From the NCBI RefSeq assembly GCF_012843675.1, contig NZ_JABAFO010000003.1, positions 62,001 through 126,000 of the forward strand: 64,000 bases of DNA, in the 5' to 3' direction. Positions 1 to 9,291 of the stretch are shown in pieces (positions within the stretch are counted from its first letter, which is position 1; each line of letters opens with the position of its first letter). The notes under the pieces are model-generated. The model was not told the DNA's origin. It made no database searches and saw only the letters and a program-made list of their open reading frames with translations. The stretch comes from Lactobacillus sp. MRS-253-APC-2B. GTDB taxonomy: Bacteria; Bacillota; Bacilli; Lactobacillales; Lactobacillaceae. Position numbers and translations under genes: made by a program.

Positions 1-257
1 GGCGTGATGACCTTAGCATAAGTCAGCTGCTTGTTTAGATAGCGCAGTCGGCTTTCTAGGTGCCGCAGCTCCCGTTTAGCAGTACTGTACTCAGTATTTT
101 CAGAAAGATCGCCCAGTGCCCGAGCGGCCTTGAGACGAGCAATTTTTTCGGGGCGCTGCTTTTTAAGGGTTTCAATTTGATCTTCAATTTGGCGGTAGCC
201 AGCAGCTGTCATTTCTTGATAGTAGAAGTCTGGTACCTTGATTTTTTTGGATGGCAT
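1..257 (-). CDS. greA: GreA/GreB-family transcription elongation factor, N-terminal part (cut by window edge)
   Basis: Reading the minus strand from an ATG at 257 gives about 85 residues that continue past the window start. The hallmark LGDLSENTEY stretch and a charged heptad-rich region (RQIEDQIETLKKQ, then KRELRHLESRLRYL) match the GreA N-terminal coiled coil, which enters the RNA polymerase secondary channel and stimulates cleavage of backtracked transcripts. A ribosome binding site (TTGGAGGAAAT) precedes the ATG. The C-terminal FKBP-like domain is outside the window, so a GreA paralogue cannot be excluded. It is divergent from the unknown gene starting at 363. Confidence 0.85.
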   Translation of the reverse strand, partial: MPSKKIKVPDFYYQEMTAAGYRQIEDQIETLKKQRPEKIARLKAARALGDLSENTEYSTAKRELRHLESRLRYLNKQLTYAKVIT

Positions 258-362
258 TTGATTTCCTCCAATTTTATAAGCTGTAAGCGAACGTGTGTAC
301 TAAGTAATTATGTTATGATAGTTAATGAAATTCAAGTTGAAGCAACAGGAGTGAAATTTTTG

Positions 363-1442
363 ATGGATTATCAACAGAATCAGGCCCACGTACAAGCATT
401 CTTAGTCGACGCGGCGTTTGATCGGTTGTCAAAAAATCAACAGGAGCATGCACAAAGTATTTTGCAGCAGGTCAATCAACTGATGGCAGATCGTCACCAG
501 CTCGACGACTGCCATTGGACGAGTGCAGCGCTGGCAGCTGTTTTGGATCATGAACTGTACCAGGATGGTCAGGCATCATATCGCCAGGTGATTTCGACAA
601 TCCCGGTTTTAAAAGCCTACCAGAAGTTTTTAAAAACTGATCAAGAAAAAGAACTAGCGCAAACCATGGACGAGCATCGCAAGACTATGCAGGCCAATTG
701 GAAAGCAGCTGCTGATAAGTCGGATACCAAACCAGCAGCAAAGACGCCACAGAAATGGACGCCAGAAAGCTATCTGGCCTGGCAAAAAACAATGGTTGCC
801 GTGGCGCCTGAGTCGAATCTGCTTAAAAATGTTGAGGGATTGGATGAGACCGATGAGCAGTATCTGATTGATGAGTTTTTGACCTTGATGAATCAAGAAG
901 CACATCAATGGCCTGATACATGGACCTTTGATGCCTTGCAGCAGGTCTTGGGAATGACGATGCCGCTTGATCCACATATCAAACCATATCAAATCATTAG
1001 AATCGTAGCCTTGTTTGATGCCTTTTTTGCCTATCTGCATCAGCAAAACGATCTTGACGATGATCAGTATCAATTGGCTAAACGAACGCTTTTGCATATG
1101 CAGCCGGCCCAAGAAGCCCTGGCCTCGCTGAATCGTAAGGATCGTTTGACGCAGCTGGTAATGTCTTTAGCCCAGGCAGAAGGCGTTGACACCAGCAATT
1201 ATGAAAATGCCCAGAGGTGGATGGCTACGCACCGAACGCTTTTGACCAGCTTTGTAGGGACGATCATGCATCCATGGCGTGATTACGATGCGCGTGAACA
1301 AAACAATGAGATGGCCAAGCGGGTGGCTGAAAAGAAAATGGCACCGCAAGCCTCAACCGTTAAGAACGCAAACAGCAAAAAACACCCACCAGTCGGCATT
1401 TCATTTCGAAATCGGCGTCAAAAGAGTCGTCGCAAGCATTAA
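363..1442 (+). CDS. hypothetical protein, 359 aa, function unknown
   Basis: I chose the ATG at 363 because AGGAG lies about 9 bases upstream. The frame stays open back to position 60, but that part is antisense to greA and has no ribosome site. The product is soluble, mostly helical and rich in Gln/Ala. It has a Lys/Ala/Pro linker (around residues 115-135) between two helical halves and a strongly basic C-terminus ending in RRQKSRRKH. There is no signal peptide or membrane segment. I do not recognise the family; the basic tail suggests nucleic-acid binding, which is only inference. The 108-aa gene 17 bases downstream is probably cotranscribed. Confidence 0.7.
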   Translation: MDYQQNQAHVQAFLVDAAFDRLSKNQQEHAQSILQQVNQLMADRHQLDDCHWTSAALAAVLDHELYQDGQASYRQVISTIPVLKAYQKFLKTDQEKELAQTMDEHRKTMQANWKAAADKSDTKPAAKTPQKWTPESYLAWQKTMVAVAPESNLLKNVEGLDETDEQYLIDEFLTLMNQEAHQWPDTWTFDALQQVLGMTMPLDPHIKPYQIIRIVALFDAFFAYLHQQNDLDDDQYQLAKRTLLHMQPAQEALASLNRKDRLTQLVMSLAQAEGVDTSNYENAQRWMATHRTLLTSFVGTIMHPWRDYDAREQNNEMAKRVAEKKMAPQASTVKNANSKKHPPVGISFRNRRQKSRRKH

Positions 1443-1459
1443 GCCAAGGGGGATTTTTT

Positions 1460-1786
1460 ATGAGTATTCAGATTCCAGAAAACATGGAAGAAGTTGCAAT
1501 GAAGATTGCGCAGTACCAGGTTCATGGTCAGCATCTGGAAATGGATGACGTCATTAAGGATGCCGTGCGCGATACCTTGCAGGAGTTTATGGATGAGGCC
1601 TTAGAGGGTCATTATGACGATGTTGCCTGGGCAGGCGAAAATCTAGTGGTGACCGACGTCATGGGTGAAAGGCTTGGGATGGCTGCGCCAATTCGTGACA
1701 GTTTTATCGAAGACTTCAAGACCGATGCTGATGAATTGGTACTGCGTTTGGAACAGCAGGCAGCTCAGATCGTTGGTGGCCGCTAA
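1460..1786 (+). CDS. hypothetical acidic protein, 108 aa
   Basis: A small acidic protein (start MSIQIPENMEEVAMK) begins 17 bases after the preceding gene, with an AAGGGGGA ribosome site. It appears all-helical with amphipathic segments and has no membrane segment or known motif. The tight spacing to the basic 359-aa protein suggests an operon and perhaps a complex of the acidic with the basic partner. That is inference only; I do not recognise either family. Confidence 0.65.
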   Translation: MSIQIPENMEEVAMKIAQYQVHGQHLEMDDVIKDAVRDTLQEFMDEALEGHYDDVAWAGENLVVTDVMGERLGMAAPIRDSFIEDFKTDADELVLRLEQQAAQIVGGR

Positions 1787-1885
1787 GCTGCAGCAGTCAA
1801 CAATGGCTTGACATGACCTTAACTAATGACGAGGGATCTTGCTAAGCAGTTGGATCGCTCATTATTAATCTTGATTGCTTATGCA

Positions 1886-1926
1886 ATAAAAAACGTCGAA
1901 TCAGCTTGCTGACTCGGCGTTTTTAT
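1886..1926. terminator. bidirectional intrinsic terminator
   Basis: A 13-bp stem (1893-1905 with 1908-1920, two G-U wobbles) is flanked by an A-tract on the left and a T-tract on the right. It can end both the rightward pair (363-1786) and the leftward gene at 1931-2155. Confidence 0.75.
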
Positions 1927-1930
1927 TTGT

Positions 1931-2155
1931 CTAGAGATGTTCTTTGACGTCATAGGGCTGAGCTTTGGCGTGGTCAGCTGGTAAGGCGTCCTTGGCATAA
2001 AAGATGGCATATTCCTCATCATCAGGACCTTTGGCGATTACCAGGTCATCGATTTTGCGCTCTTTTTTAAAAATCTGTCCCTTGCGTACGGCTTCATTGT
2101 AGTCATGAATATTGGCAATCGAGTCGCCGGGATTAAAGAAGATTCTTGTCTCCAT
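1931..2155 (-). CDS. hypothetical small protein, 74 aa
   Basis: The small minus-strand gene starts METRIFFNPGDSIAN, with GGAGGTGTCAAT just upstream of the ATG. It is charged and soluble, with no transmembrane segment. The repeated short beta-like stretches suggest a compact fold, but I do not recognise a family. It lies downstream of the tyrosine phosphatase (stop at 2215) and could be read from the same transcript, although it has its own strong ribosome site. Confidence 0.6.
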   Translation of the reverse strand: METRIFFNPGDSIANIHDYNEAVRKGQIFKKERKIDDLVIAKGPDDEEYAIFYAKDALPADHAKAQPYDVKEHL

Positions 2156-2214
2156 ATTGACACCTCCATCAGCGTTAGATTCCAGAAAACGCTTGCTTTT
2201 GGTTTATTATACCA

Positions 2215-3006
2215 TTAGTCGCGGTACTTATGACGCAATACCTGCAGATCAGAGTCAGAAAGCTGCATGACTTCTTTAAGATACTGGGCAACGGAGCCGC
2301 TGATTTTTTGGATGGCATCCTGGGCCGTCTGTAGGTATTCACGCTTAACACTGGCCATATCAAGCGAATTTTGGATGTAGTTTGACGAAAAATGACTAGC
2401 AGTCAGTTTCTGCTTGATGTCTTGCTGAACGTCTTTAACGAGCTCATTGGTCAGCAGGTAGTCTTTGATGATGACATCAGGCTGCACTTCTAAGGCGTTT
2501 AACAGCAGGTAGGCGCCAATACCGGTCCGATCCTTGCCGGCAGTACAGTGAAACAGGACGGGGCGATCAGCCGGTGCGCTTAGCAGCTGTTGGAAAAATT
2601 CGCGGTAGGCCTGTTGTGGACCAGGTTCAGCGACCATTTCATGATAGACAGTGCGCATGTGCTGGCGGCCACGTGTCGGATCAGCATTCAATTCATCGCT
2701 AAAAGATGAGATTGGCTGTGAAGCTCTGGTTTCGTCGGTTGAAAAAATAGGGTTAGCGATATATTCGGCAACGTCTGGAACTTGGTCAGGCTCTTTTTTG
2801 GTTTCTCGTGGCGAGCGTAGATCAATATCTTTGGCTACTTTTAGATCAGATAAATACTGCAGGTCTTGGCTGGTTAAGTGATGCAGACTGCCAGAACGCA
2901 GTAGACGACGCCATTTGACGGTATGACCGTCGATAGTCTGATAACCGCCGAGATCGCGATAGTTGTAGCCGTCATTGATTGGCAGCTGACGGGTTGGCGT
3001 TGACAT
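2215..3006 (-). CDS. tyrosine-protein phosphatase (Y_phosphatase3 type)
   Basis: This 263-aa protein has the cysteine-phosphatase P-loop HCTAGKDRTG in its middle and the family's N-terminal NYRDLGGYQT signature. The Cys/Arg of the loop form the phosphate site. Members dephosphorylate phosphotyrosine or phosphoinositides; the substrate here is unknown. A GTG at 3015 is in frame, but AAGGGG sits 8 bases before the ATG at 3006, so I use the latter. The start lies just past the stop of the SGNH esterase (3012), so the two genes are translationally close and probably form an operon. Confidence 0.85.
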   Translation of the reverse strand: MSTPTRQLPINDGYNYRDLGGYQTIDGHTVKWRRLLRSGSLHHLTSQDLQYLSDLKVAKDIDLRSPRETKKEPDQVPDVAEYIANPIFSTDETRASQPISSFSDELNADPTRGRQHMRTVYHEMVAEPGPQQAYREFFQQLLSAPADRPVLFHCTAGKDRTGIGAYLLLNALEVQPDVIIKDYLLTNELVKDVQQDIKQKLTASHFSSNYIQNSLDMASVKREYLQTAQDAIQKISGSVAQYLKEVMQLSDSDLQVLRHKYRD

Positions 3007-3011
3007 AAAAA

Positions 3012-3980
3012 TCACCCCTTGATTTGATTTAAAAGCTCAGCCAAAACGGGTACCAGATGCTGGGCAATCTGCATGGAGCCTTTTTGATCGGGATGCAGGC
3101 CATCAGTAAACGACTGGCACCAGTTTTTGGTAGGAATGAACATAGTATGACATTCAAGTGCGGTTTCTTCAATAATATCGGCATAGGTCTGGGCAAATGG
3201 AACCATCAGCGCGATCGGCACGCCAGGATAGGCATGTTGAACCTGTTTGACAAAATCACGATAGGCGGCCTGAAATCGCACATTAGAAAAGCGTCGATCA
3301 TTAACGCCTAGATTGATCAAGACCAGCTCGGGCAGAACATCGGGCTGCCAGGTCGTCTTGGCATCGATGTGAGCAAAAAACTGTGCGGCAGGTGGTACGT
3401 TGCCAACGGCAGATCTTAAGACGCCGCCTGCCGAATAAGCAATTCGATCAACGTCGAGATTCAACTCATCGCTGATTAGACCAACGTAGCAGCTTTCGGG
3501 ACGATAGTCGGTACTAGGGCGGCGTCCATTGACCCAGCAGCCGGCTGTAATTGAGTCGCCAATAATTGCGATGCGTTTTAGCGGCTTGGCTGGCGTAATT
3601 GTGGCGTGATCGGCAAACTCAATTTCAGCCAATGCCAGACCTTGATTGCCAAGCCAAACGTCATCAAGATCGGTGTTGCCGGCGGTCATGATCTCAATAT
3701 CAGCCTGGTTAGGCAGTTTTAGTTCAAATGACGACTCCTGTACTGACCAGCGCTGCCAAGGACCACGATTAACGCGTACGGCCCAGGATTGTGGCGGCAG
3801 CTGCGGGTTGCCGTTGTTCAAGACGTTGATTTTTAATTTAGGACTGTTTTGAACGTGGAACTTAATCAAACTGCCGAGGTTGGTGGTATAGAGAACAGAT
3901 CTGCCGTTCAATTGGCGAATGGCCCAGCGTCCCAGCAGGCGAGTTTGTTTTTTTAACTGATCGGGGAGAAGTTTTGTCAT
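3012..3980 (-). CDS. two-domain SGNH/GDSL hydrolase, probable carbohydrate esterase
   Basis: This 322-aa protein has an N-terminal beta-rich domain (about residues 1-130) followed by an SGNH hydrolase domain. Block I is GDSITAG, the Asn block lies in LGVNDRRFSN and the catalytic Asp-x-x-His is DGLHPD near the C-terminus. This architecture resembles CE2-type acetyl-xylan esterases and related sugar-ester deacetylases. There is no signal peptide, so it probably acts on imported acetylated sugars. That substrate is an inference. It is the first gene of a likely two-gene operon with the phosphatase. Confidence 0.8.
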   Translation of the reverse strand: MTKLLPDQLKKQTRLLGRWAIRQLNGRSVLYTTNLGSLIKFHVQNSPKLKINVLNNGNPQLPPQSWAVRVNRGPWQRWSVQESSFELKLPNQADIEIMTAGNTDLDDVWLGNQGLALAEIEFADHATITPAKPLKRIAIIGDSITAGCWVNGRRPSTDYRPESCYVGLISDELNLDVDRIAYSAGGVLRSAVGNVPPAAQFFAHIDAKTTWQPDVLPELVLINLGVNDRRFSNVRFQAAYRDFVKQVQHAYPGVPIALMVPFAQTYADIIEETALECHTMFIPTKNWCQSFTDGLHPDQKGSMQIAQHLVPVLAELLNQIKG

Positions 3981-4101
3981 GATGAGTCCTTTCCGTGGCT
4001 TGCAAGGTTGTTAAGTAAAATTTATTTTAACATGAAAAACGGCGCAAACGGTTGTTAAATAAGGATTGTTAAAAAGTCCACAAACGCCTTAAAAATAATA
4101 A

Positions 4102-4147
4102 TGTAAGCGCTTATTGACAAAACGACAGGTTAAGCGTAAGCTAATAT
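4102..4147 (+). promoter_or_regulatory. galK promoter with overlapping cre-like site
   Basis: A cre-like sequence TGTAAGCGCTTATT (4102-4115) runs into a -35 TTGACA (4114-4119). A weak -10 TAAGCT (4137-4142) follows after 17 bp; an alternative TAATAT lies at 4142-4147. The layout predicts CcpA repression by overlap with the -35 box. It is read by eye and the -10 assignment is uncertain. Confidence 0.5.
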
Positions 4148-4165
4148 TTAGTAAAAGTTTACTAA
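4148..4165. promoter_or_regulatory. palindromic operator, probably for GalR
   Basis: TTAGTAAAAGTTTACTAA is a palindrome with 8-bp arms around a 2-bp centre. It lies between the galK promoter and the start codon. A LacI-type regulator (galR) is encoded at the end of the same cluster, and LacI-family operators have this form, so local repression relieved by galactose is the likely logic. Confidence 0.65.
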
Positions 4166-4187
4166 CCGTTTATGGAGGTAGCTAGAG

Positions 4188-5357
4188 ATGGATAAGCAAG
4201 AATTACTGAAAGAATACCAAGATGTTTTTAAGGGTGAAGCTAAGGACGTTTTCTTCTCACCAGGTCGAATCAACGTGATCGGTGAACACACGGACTACAA
4301 TGGTGGTCACGTCTTCCCATGTGCTATCAGCCTGGGAACGTTTGGCGTCTACGGTCCACGTGATGATGACAAGGTTCAGCTCTACTCAGCCAATATGGAA
4401 GGCAGCTCAGTCGTAGAGTTCAGCATCAACGATGAAAAGCCGGAAACCGAAGACGGTAAGACCTGGACGAACTACTTTAAGGGGATGCTGGTCTACTTAA
4501 AGCAAGCCGGCTACAAGATCGACCACGGCTTTAACCTGCTGGTCCACGGCAACCTGCCATATGGTGCCGGTCTTTCTTCATCAGCTTCCATTGAGCTTTT
4601 GATGGGTAATCTGTTAAAAGATGAATTTGATCTGGACATTGACGAAATCTCACTGGTTAAGTTGGGTCAAAAGACGGAAAACGATTTTGTTGGCTTAAAC
4701 TCAGGGATCATGGACCAATTTGCCGTTGGGATGGGTAAAAAAGACAATGCCATTTTCCTTGACTGCAGCACTTTGGAATACCAGTACCTGCCATTGAAGC
4801 TGGGCGACTACGAAATCGTCATCATGAGTACCAACAAGAAGCACTCTCTGGCTGGCTCCAAGTACAACGAACGCGTTGAACAATGTGAAGAAGCCGTTAA
4901 GCGCTTGAACCAAAAACTGAACATTAAGAAGCTCGGTGAACTGGACGAAAATACGTTTGATGAGTACTCCTACCTGATCAACGATGACGTCTTGATCCGT
5001 CGGGCACGTCATGCGGTTGCTGAAAACCAGCGGACGCTGCGGGCAATCGAAGCTATGAAGGCGGGCGATCTTGAAAAGCTGGGTCGTTTGATCAACGCTT
5101 CGCACGTCTCACTGCACTTTGACTACGAAGTAACTGGCAAGGAACTGGACACGTTGGCTGAAACGGCTTGGGAACAGCCTGGCTGTCTGGGTGCGCGGAT
5201 GGTCGGCGGTGGTTTTGCCGGCAGTGCCATTGCCATCGTAAAGAAGGACCAATCCGCTGCCTTCAAAGAAAACGTCGGCAAGGTTTACCGCGAAACGATC
5301 GGCTACGACGCCAGCTTCTATGACGCCGAGATCGTTGATGGTCCTCACAAGATTTAG
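4188..5357 (+). CDS. galK: galactokinase
   Basis: GalK phosphorylates alpha-D-galactose to galactose-1-phosphate with ATP, the first step of the Leloir pathway. The 389-aa length is typical. It shows the galactokinase signature GRINVIGEHTDYNGG (about residues 26-40), the GHMP ATP loop LPYGAGLSSSAS (about 123-134) and the C-terminal GGGFAGSAIA motif. GGAGG precedes the ATG. It is the first gene of galK-galT-galR, with a promoter, cre-like site and palindromic operator upstream. Codon use is strongly biased, suggesting high expression when induced. Confidence 0.97.
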   Translation: MDKQELLKEYQDVFKGEAKDVFFSPGRINVIGEHTDYNGGHVFPCAISLGTFGVYGPRDDDKVQLYSANMEGSSVVEFSINDEKPETEDGKTWTNYFKGMLVYLKQAGYKIDHGFNLLVHGNLPYGAGLSSSASIELLMGNLLKDEFDLDIDEISLVKLGQKTENDFVGLNSGIMDQFAVGMGKKDNAIFLDCSTLEYQYLPLKLGDYEIVIMSTNKKHSLAGSKYNERVEQCEEAVKRLNQKLNIKKLGELDENTFDEYSYLINDDVLIRRARHAVAENQRTLRAIEAMKAGDLEKLGRLINASHVSLHFDYEVTGKELDTLAETAWEQPGCLGARMVGGGFAGSAIAIVKKDQSAAFKENVGKVYRETIGYDASFYDAEIVDGPHKI

Positions 5358-5393
5358 CATTGCGGTTCAGTTTTTGAGAAAGAGGTTTGCAAC

Positions 5394-6848
5394 ATGGAAC
5401 TCATTGAAGGATTTGCAGAAAAGGCAATTGCCAGCGGTGCTTTTCAGCCAATGGACAAGATCTATGTGATGAACAAGATTCGGGCGCTGGTTGGCGATGA
5501 AGATGTCGAGGCCCAATCAGATACGCCACTGGCCAGTCAACTGGTTGAATTGGCGGTTAAGCGTGGCAAGATTGAAGACGGTCAAACAGCACGTGAGATC
5601 TTAAACGATCAATTATACGATCTGCTGACGCCAACGCCATCGCGGGTCAATGATACATTCTGGCAAAAGCATGAACAAACGCCAGAAAAAGCGACGGACT
5701 GGTTTTACGATCTGTGTACCAGCAATGACTACGTAAAGGTATCCGCAATCAAGAAAAATATTGAGTTTACCAAAAAGGTCAATGATGGTAATGAACTGGA
5801 GATTACAATCAACCTTTCCAAGCCAGAAAAAGACCCTAAGGCGATCGCTGCCGCTGCTCATGATACGCAAAAGAAGTATCCGCAATGTGCACTCTGCATG
5901 GAAAATGAAGGATACTTGGGACGTCTGGGACATGCAGCCCGCAGCAACCACCGGATTATTCGGATGACGATTGGCGGTAAGCAATGGGGCTTCCAGTACT
6001 CGCCATATGCCTACTTCCATGAACACTGCATTTTCTTGGATGCCAAGCATGAACCAATGGAGATCAACCAGCAGACCTTGATCAATTTGATTGAAATCGA
6101 AAAACAGCTGCCACACTACTTTGTCGGCAGCAACGCCGATCTGCCAATCGTTGGCGGTTCCATGCTGGCCCATGAGCACTATCAAGGTGGCCGACACACC
6201 TTCCCAATGATGAAGGCCCCAATCAAACAAGAACTGAATTTTAAAGACTACCCGGACGTTAAAGCCGGCATCGTTGACTGGCCAATGAGTGATCTGCGTT
6301 TGACCAGTACCAACGACCAGGCTTTGATTCAACTGGGGACGCATATCATTGATGTCTGGGATCACTATGACGATCCAGAACTTTCATTGAAAGCCTTTGA
6401 TGGTGAAACGCGGCACCACACCGTAACGCCGATCATGCACCGCAATGGTGAAGAATTTGTTCTTGACTTGGTTTTGCGAGACAATAATACTAGTAAAGAG
6501 TACCCACTGGGCATCTTCCACCCACATGAAAAGCTCTGGCACATCAAAAAGGAAAATATCGGTCTGATCGAAGTCATGGGCCGAGCCATCCTGCCAGCTC
6601 GTTTGAAGAGTGAATTAGAAGAAGTCAAGAAGTACTGGCTCAATGAACCAAACAAGATTGCCGACAGCCATCTGCCATGGGCTAAAGAAGTTCAGGCACG
6701 GCATGATGACATTAATGCTGACAACGTTGAAGAGATTTTGGAACAAGAAGTTGCTCAAGTCTTTGGCGATGTCTTGGCAGATGCCGGCGTCTTCAAACGC
6801 GATGCCCAGGGTCAAGCTGGCTGGCAGCGGTTCGTTGAACAACTGTAA
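5394..6848 (+). CDS. galT: UTP/UDP-glucose--hexose-1-phosphate uridylyltransferase (Firmicute type)
   Basis: GalT exchanges UMP between UDP-glucose and galactose-1-phosphate, giving glucose-1-phosphate and UDP-galactose. The 484-aa product belongs to the long Firmicute GalT class, recognisable by CALCMENEGYLGR, ANHRII-like SNHRIIRM, the EHYQGGRH stretch and a conserved histidine-rich core. It starts 36 bases after galK with an AAAGAGG ribosome site, so the two are cotranscribed. No galE lies nearby; the epimerase that returns UDP-galactose to UDP-glucose must be elsewhere. Confidence 0.95.
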   Translation: MELIEGFAEKAIASGAFQPMDKIYVMNKIRALVGDEDVEAQSDTPLASQLVELAVKRGKIEDGQTAREILNDQLYDLLTPTPSRVNDTFWQKHEQTPEKATDWFYDLCTSNDYVKVSAIKKNIEFTKKVNDGNELEITINLSKPEKDPKAIAAAAHDTQKKYPQCALCMENEGYLGRLGHAARSNHRIIRMTIGGKQWGFQYSPYAYFHEHCIFLDAKHEPMEINQQTLINLIEIEKQLPHYFVGSNADLPIVGGSMLAHEHYQGGRHTFPMMKAPIKQELNFKDYPDVKAGIVDWPMSDLRLTSTNDQALIQLGTHIIDVWDHYDDPELSLKAFDGETRHHTVTPIMHRNGEEFVLDLVLRDNNTSKEYPLGIFHPHEKLWHIKKENIGLIEVMGRAILPARLKSELEEVKKYWLNEPNKIADSHLPWAKEVQARHDDINADNVEEILEQEVAQVFGDVLADAGVFKRDAQGQAGWQRFVEQL

Positions 6849-6879
6849 CCAATTTTGACCAAGGAAAGGATGGTTTTGA

Positions 6880-7866
<987 letters not shown>

Positions 7867-7902
7867 TCCAAAAATCCTAAGTTACACACAAAAATAATTG
7901 CA

Positions 7903-7941
7903 GACTCTCGCTTGGCATTAAGCCGGCGAGAGTTTTTATTT
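7903..7941 (+). terminator. terminator of the gal operon
   Basis: The stem ACTCTCGC...GCGAGAGT (7904-7911 with 7926-7933) is followed by TTTTTATTTT, right after galR. Confidence 0.85.
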
Positions 7942-8045
7942 TGTAAAAGATTTTAAATTTTGTAATAAATTCATTTACAAAAAGTAAGTAATCGGTTAAA
8001 GTATAGAAAACATACACAACAGACAATCAATCATGAGGTGATAAT

Positions 8046-8648
8046 ATGACCAACGAATTTACTAAACTGCAGGCTAAGCGCCGTTCTATCTACAACCTGG
8101 GCAAAAACGTCAAGGAAGACAAACAGATGCTGGTTAATCTGATTGAAGAAGCCATCGAACAGTCGCCATCTGCTTTTAACAGTCAGACGGTCCGGGCTGT
8201 AATCACGTTTGGCGAAGATTCCGATAAGGTCTGGGACATTGTTTTGGCTGAATTGCGCAAGGTAGTCAAAGACGATGCTGCGTTTGCCAAGACGGAAGCT
8301 AAGGTCAACAGTTTTAAAGCGTTCGGGACCATCCTTTACTTTACCGAAACGGCAACCGTCAAGCAACTGGAAAATGATTTTCCTTCATATGCGGCTAACT
8401 TTGCCGGCTGGGCTGAGCAGGCACTTGGCGGCGCTCAACAGGCAGTTTGGGAAGCCCTGTCTGTTCAAGGCCTAGGCGCATCGCTGCAGCACTATAACCC
8501 GCTGATTGATGAAGCGATTGCCAAGGCGTTTGATATTCCAGAGACTTGGCAGCTGCGGGCAGAGATGCCATTTGGATCGGTTGACGCACCAGCCGGCGAA
8601 AAAGACGTCATGCCTGCTGAAAAGCGGTTTAAGGTATTTGGCGCTTAA
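8046..8648 (+). CDS. nitroreductase family protein (HBN1/FRP-like)
   Basis: This 200-aa flavin reductase-fold protein carries the family features RRSIYNLG near the N-terminus, SPSAFNSQTVR (FMN phosphate region) and WEALSVQGLGASLQHYNP in the second half. It is the short nitroreductase type found in yeasts and lactobacilli. It would use FMN and NAD(P)H to reduce nitro compounds, quinones or similar substrates in the cytosol. The physiological substrate is unknown. AGGTGATA precedes the ATG, and its own terminator follows, so it is monocistronic between galR and msrB. Confidence 0.88.
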   Translation: MTNEFTKLQAKRRSIYNLGKNVKEDKQMLVNLIEEAIEQSPSAFNSQTVRAVITFGEDSDKVWDIVLAELRKVVKDDAAFAKTEAKVNSFKAFGTILYFTETATVKQLENDFPSYAANFAGWAEQALGGAQQAVWEALSVQGLGASLQHYNPLIDEAIAKAFDIPETWQLRAEMPFGSVDAPAGEKDVMPAEKRFKVFGA

Positions 8649-8662
8649 TAAGCTTAATAATA

Positions 8663-8693
8663 GAGCGATCTGAAAAATTCAGGTCGCTTTTTT
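8663..8693 (+). terminator. terminator after nitroreductase gene
   Basis: The stem AGCGATCTGAA...TTCAGGTCGCT with a short loop is followed by TTTTTTA. Confidence 0.85.
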
Positions 8694-8805
8694 AGTAGTA
8701 GGCATATTTTTACGCTAATCCGATGCCAAATGATACAATGACCAAAATCAAAATGCTGAATGACAAGCAATCAATCGTTTGGCAAGTACGAAATGAGGAA
8801 TTGAG

Positions 8806-9231
8806 ATGACTGACAAAAACAAGCTGACTGAAATGCAGTATCGCGTCACGCAAGAGGCCGCTACTGAACCACCGTTTACTGGTAAATATGATCACTTTTT
8901 TGAAAAAGGCATCTATGTTGACGTTGTTAGTGGCGAGCCGCTGTTTTCTTCATTGGATAAGTTCGATTCAGGTTGTGGCTGGCCGGCGTTTACCAGACCA
9001 ATCACCAAGCTGAAAGAAAAACGCGATCAGTCATTTGGCATGGAAAGAACCGAAGTACGCAGTCTGCAGGCTGATTCGCATCTGGGGCACGTTTTTTGTG
9101 ATGGACCACTGGATCAAGGTGGGCTGCGCTACTGCATTAATTCGGCGGCTTTGCGCTTTATTCCGTATGACCAGTTAAAAGAAGCCGGCTATGGTGAGTA
9201 TCGCAGCCTATTTGAAGCAGATGATAAGTAA
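8806..9231 (+). CDS. msrB: peptide-methionine (R)-S-oxide reductase MsrB
   Basis: MsrB reduces methionine-R-sulfoxide in proteins. The 141-aa length is normal for a single-domain enzyme. It shows [11 protein letters not shown] (around residue 55), GHVFCDGP and the catalytic [13 protein letters not shown] with Cys near residue 110. The two CxxC zinc-binding pairs of the zinc-containing subclass are absent, placing it in the zinc-free group. It stands alone; msrA is not adjacent. The ATG at 8806 follows GAGGAATTGAG. Confidence 0.93.
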   Translation: MTDKNKLTEMQYRVTQEAATEPPFTGKYDHFFEKGIYVDVVSGEPLFSSLDKFDSGCGWPAFTRPITKLKEKRDQSFGMERTEVRSLQADSHLGHVFCDGPLDQGGLRYCINSAALRFIPYDQLKEAGYGEYRSLFEADDK

Positions 9232-9242
9232 CATACATAAAT

Positions 9243-9280
9243 AAAAACCGTACCGGCAGCTGTCAGTACGGTTTATTTAT
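9243..9280. terminator. bidirectional terminator between msrB and melA
   Basis: The stem AACCGTAC...GTACGGTT is flanked by A- and T-rich tracts, between two convergent genes. Confidence 0.8.
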
Positions 9281-9291
9281 TGTTGATGCTA

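Noticed and set aside
60-362. N-terminal extension of the 359-aa protein to position 60
   Set aside because: The extension is antisense to greA and has no ribosome site, whereas AGGAG directly precedes the ATG at 363.
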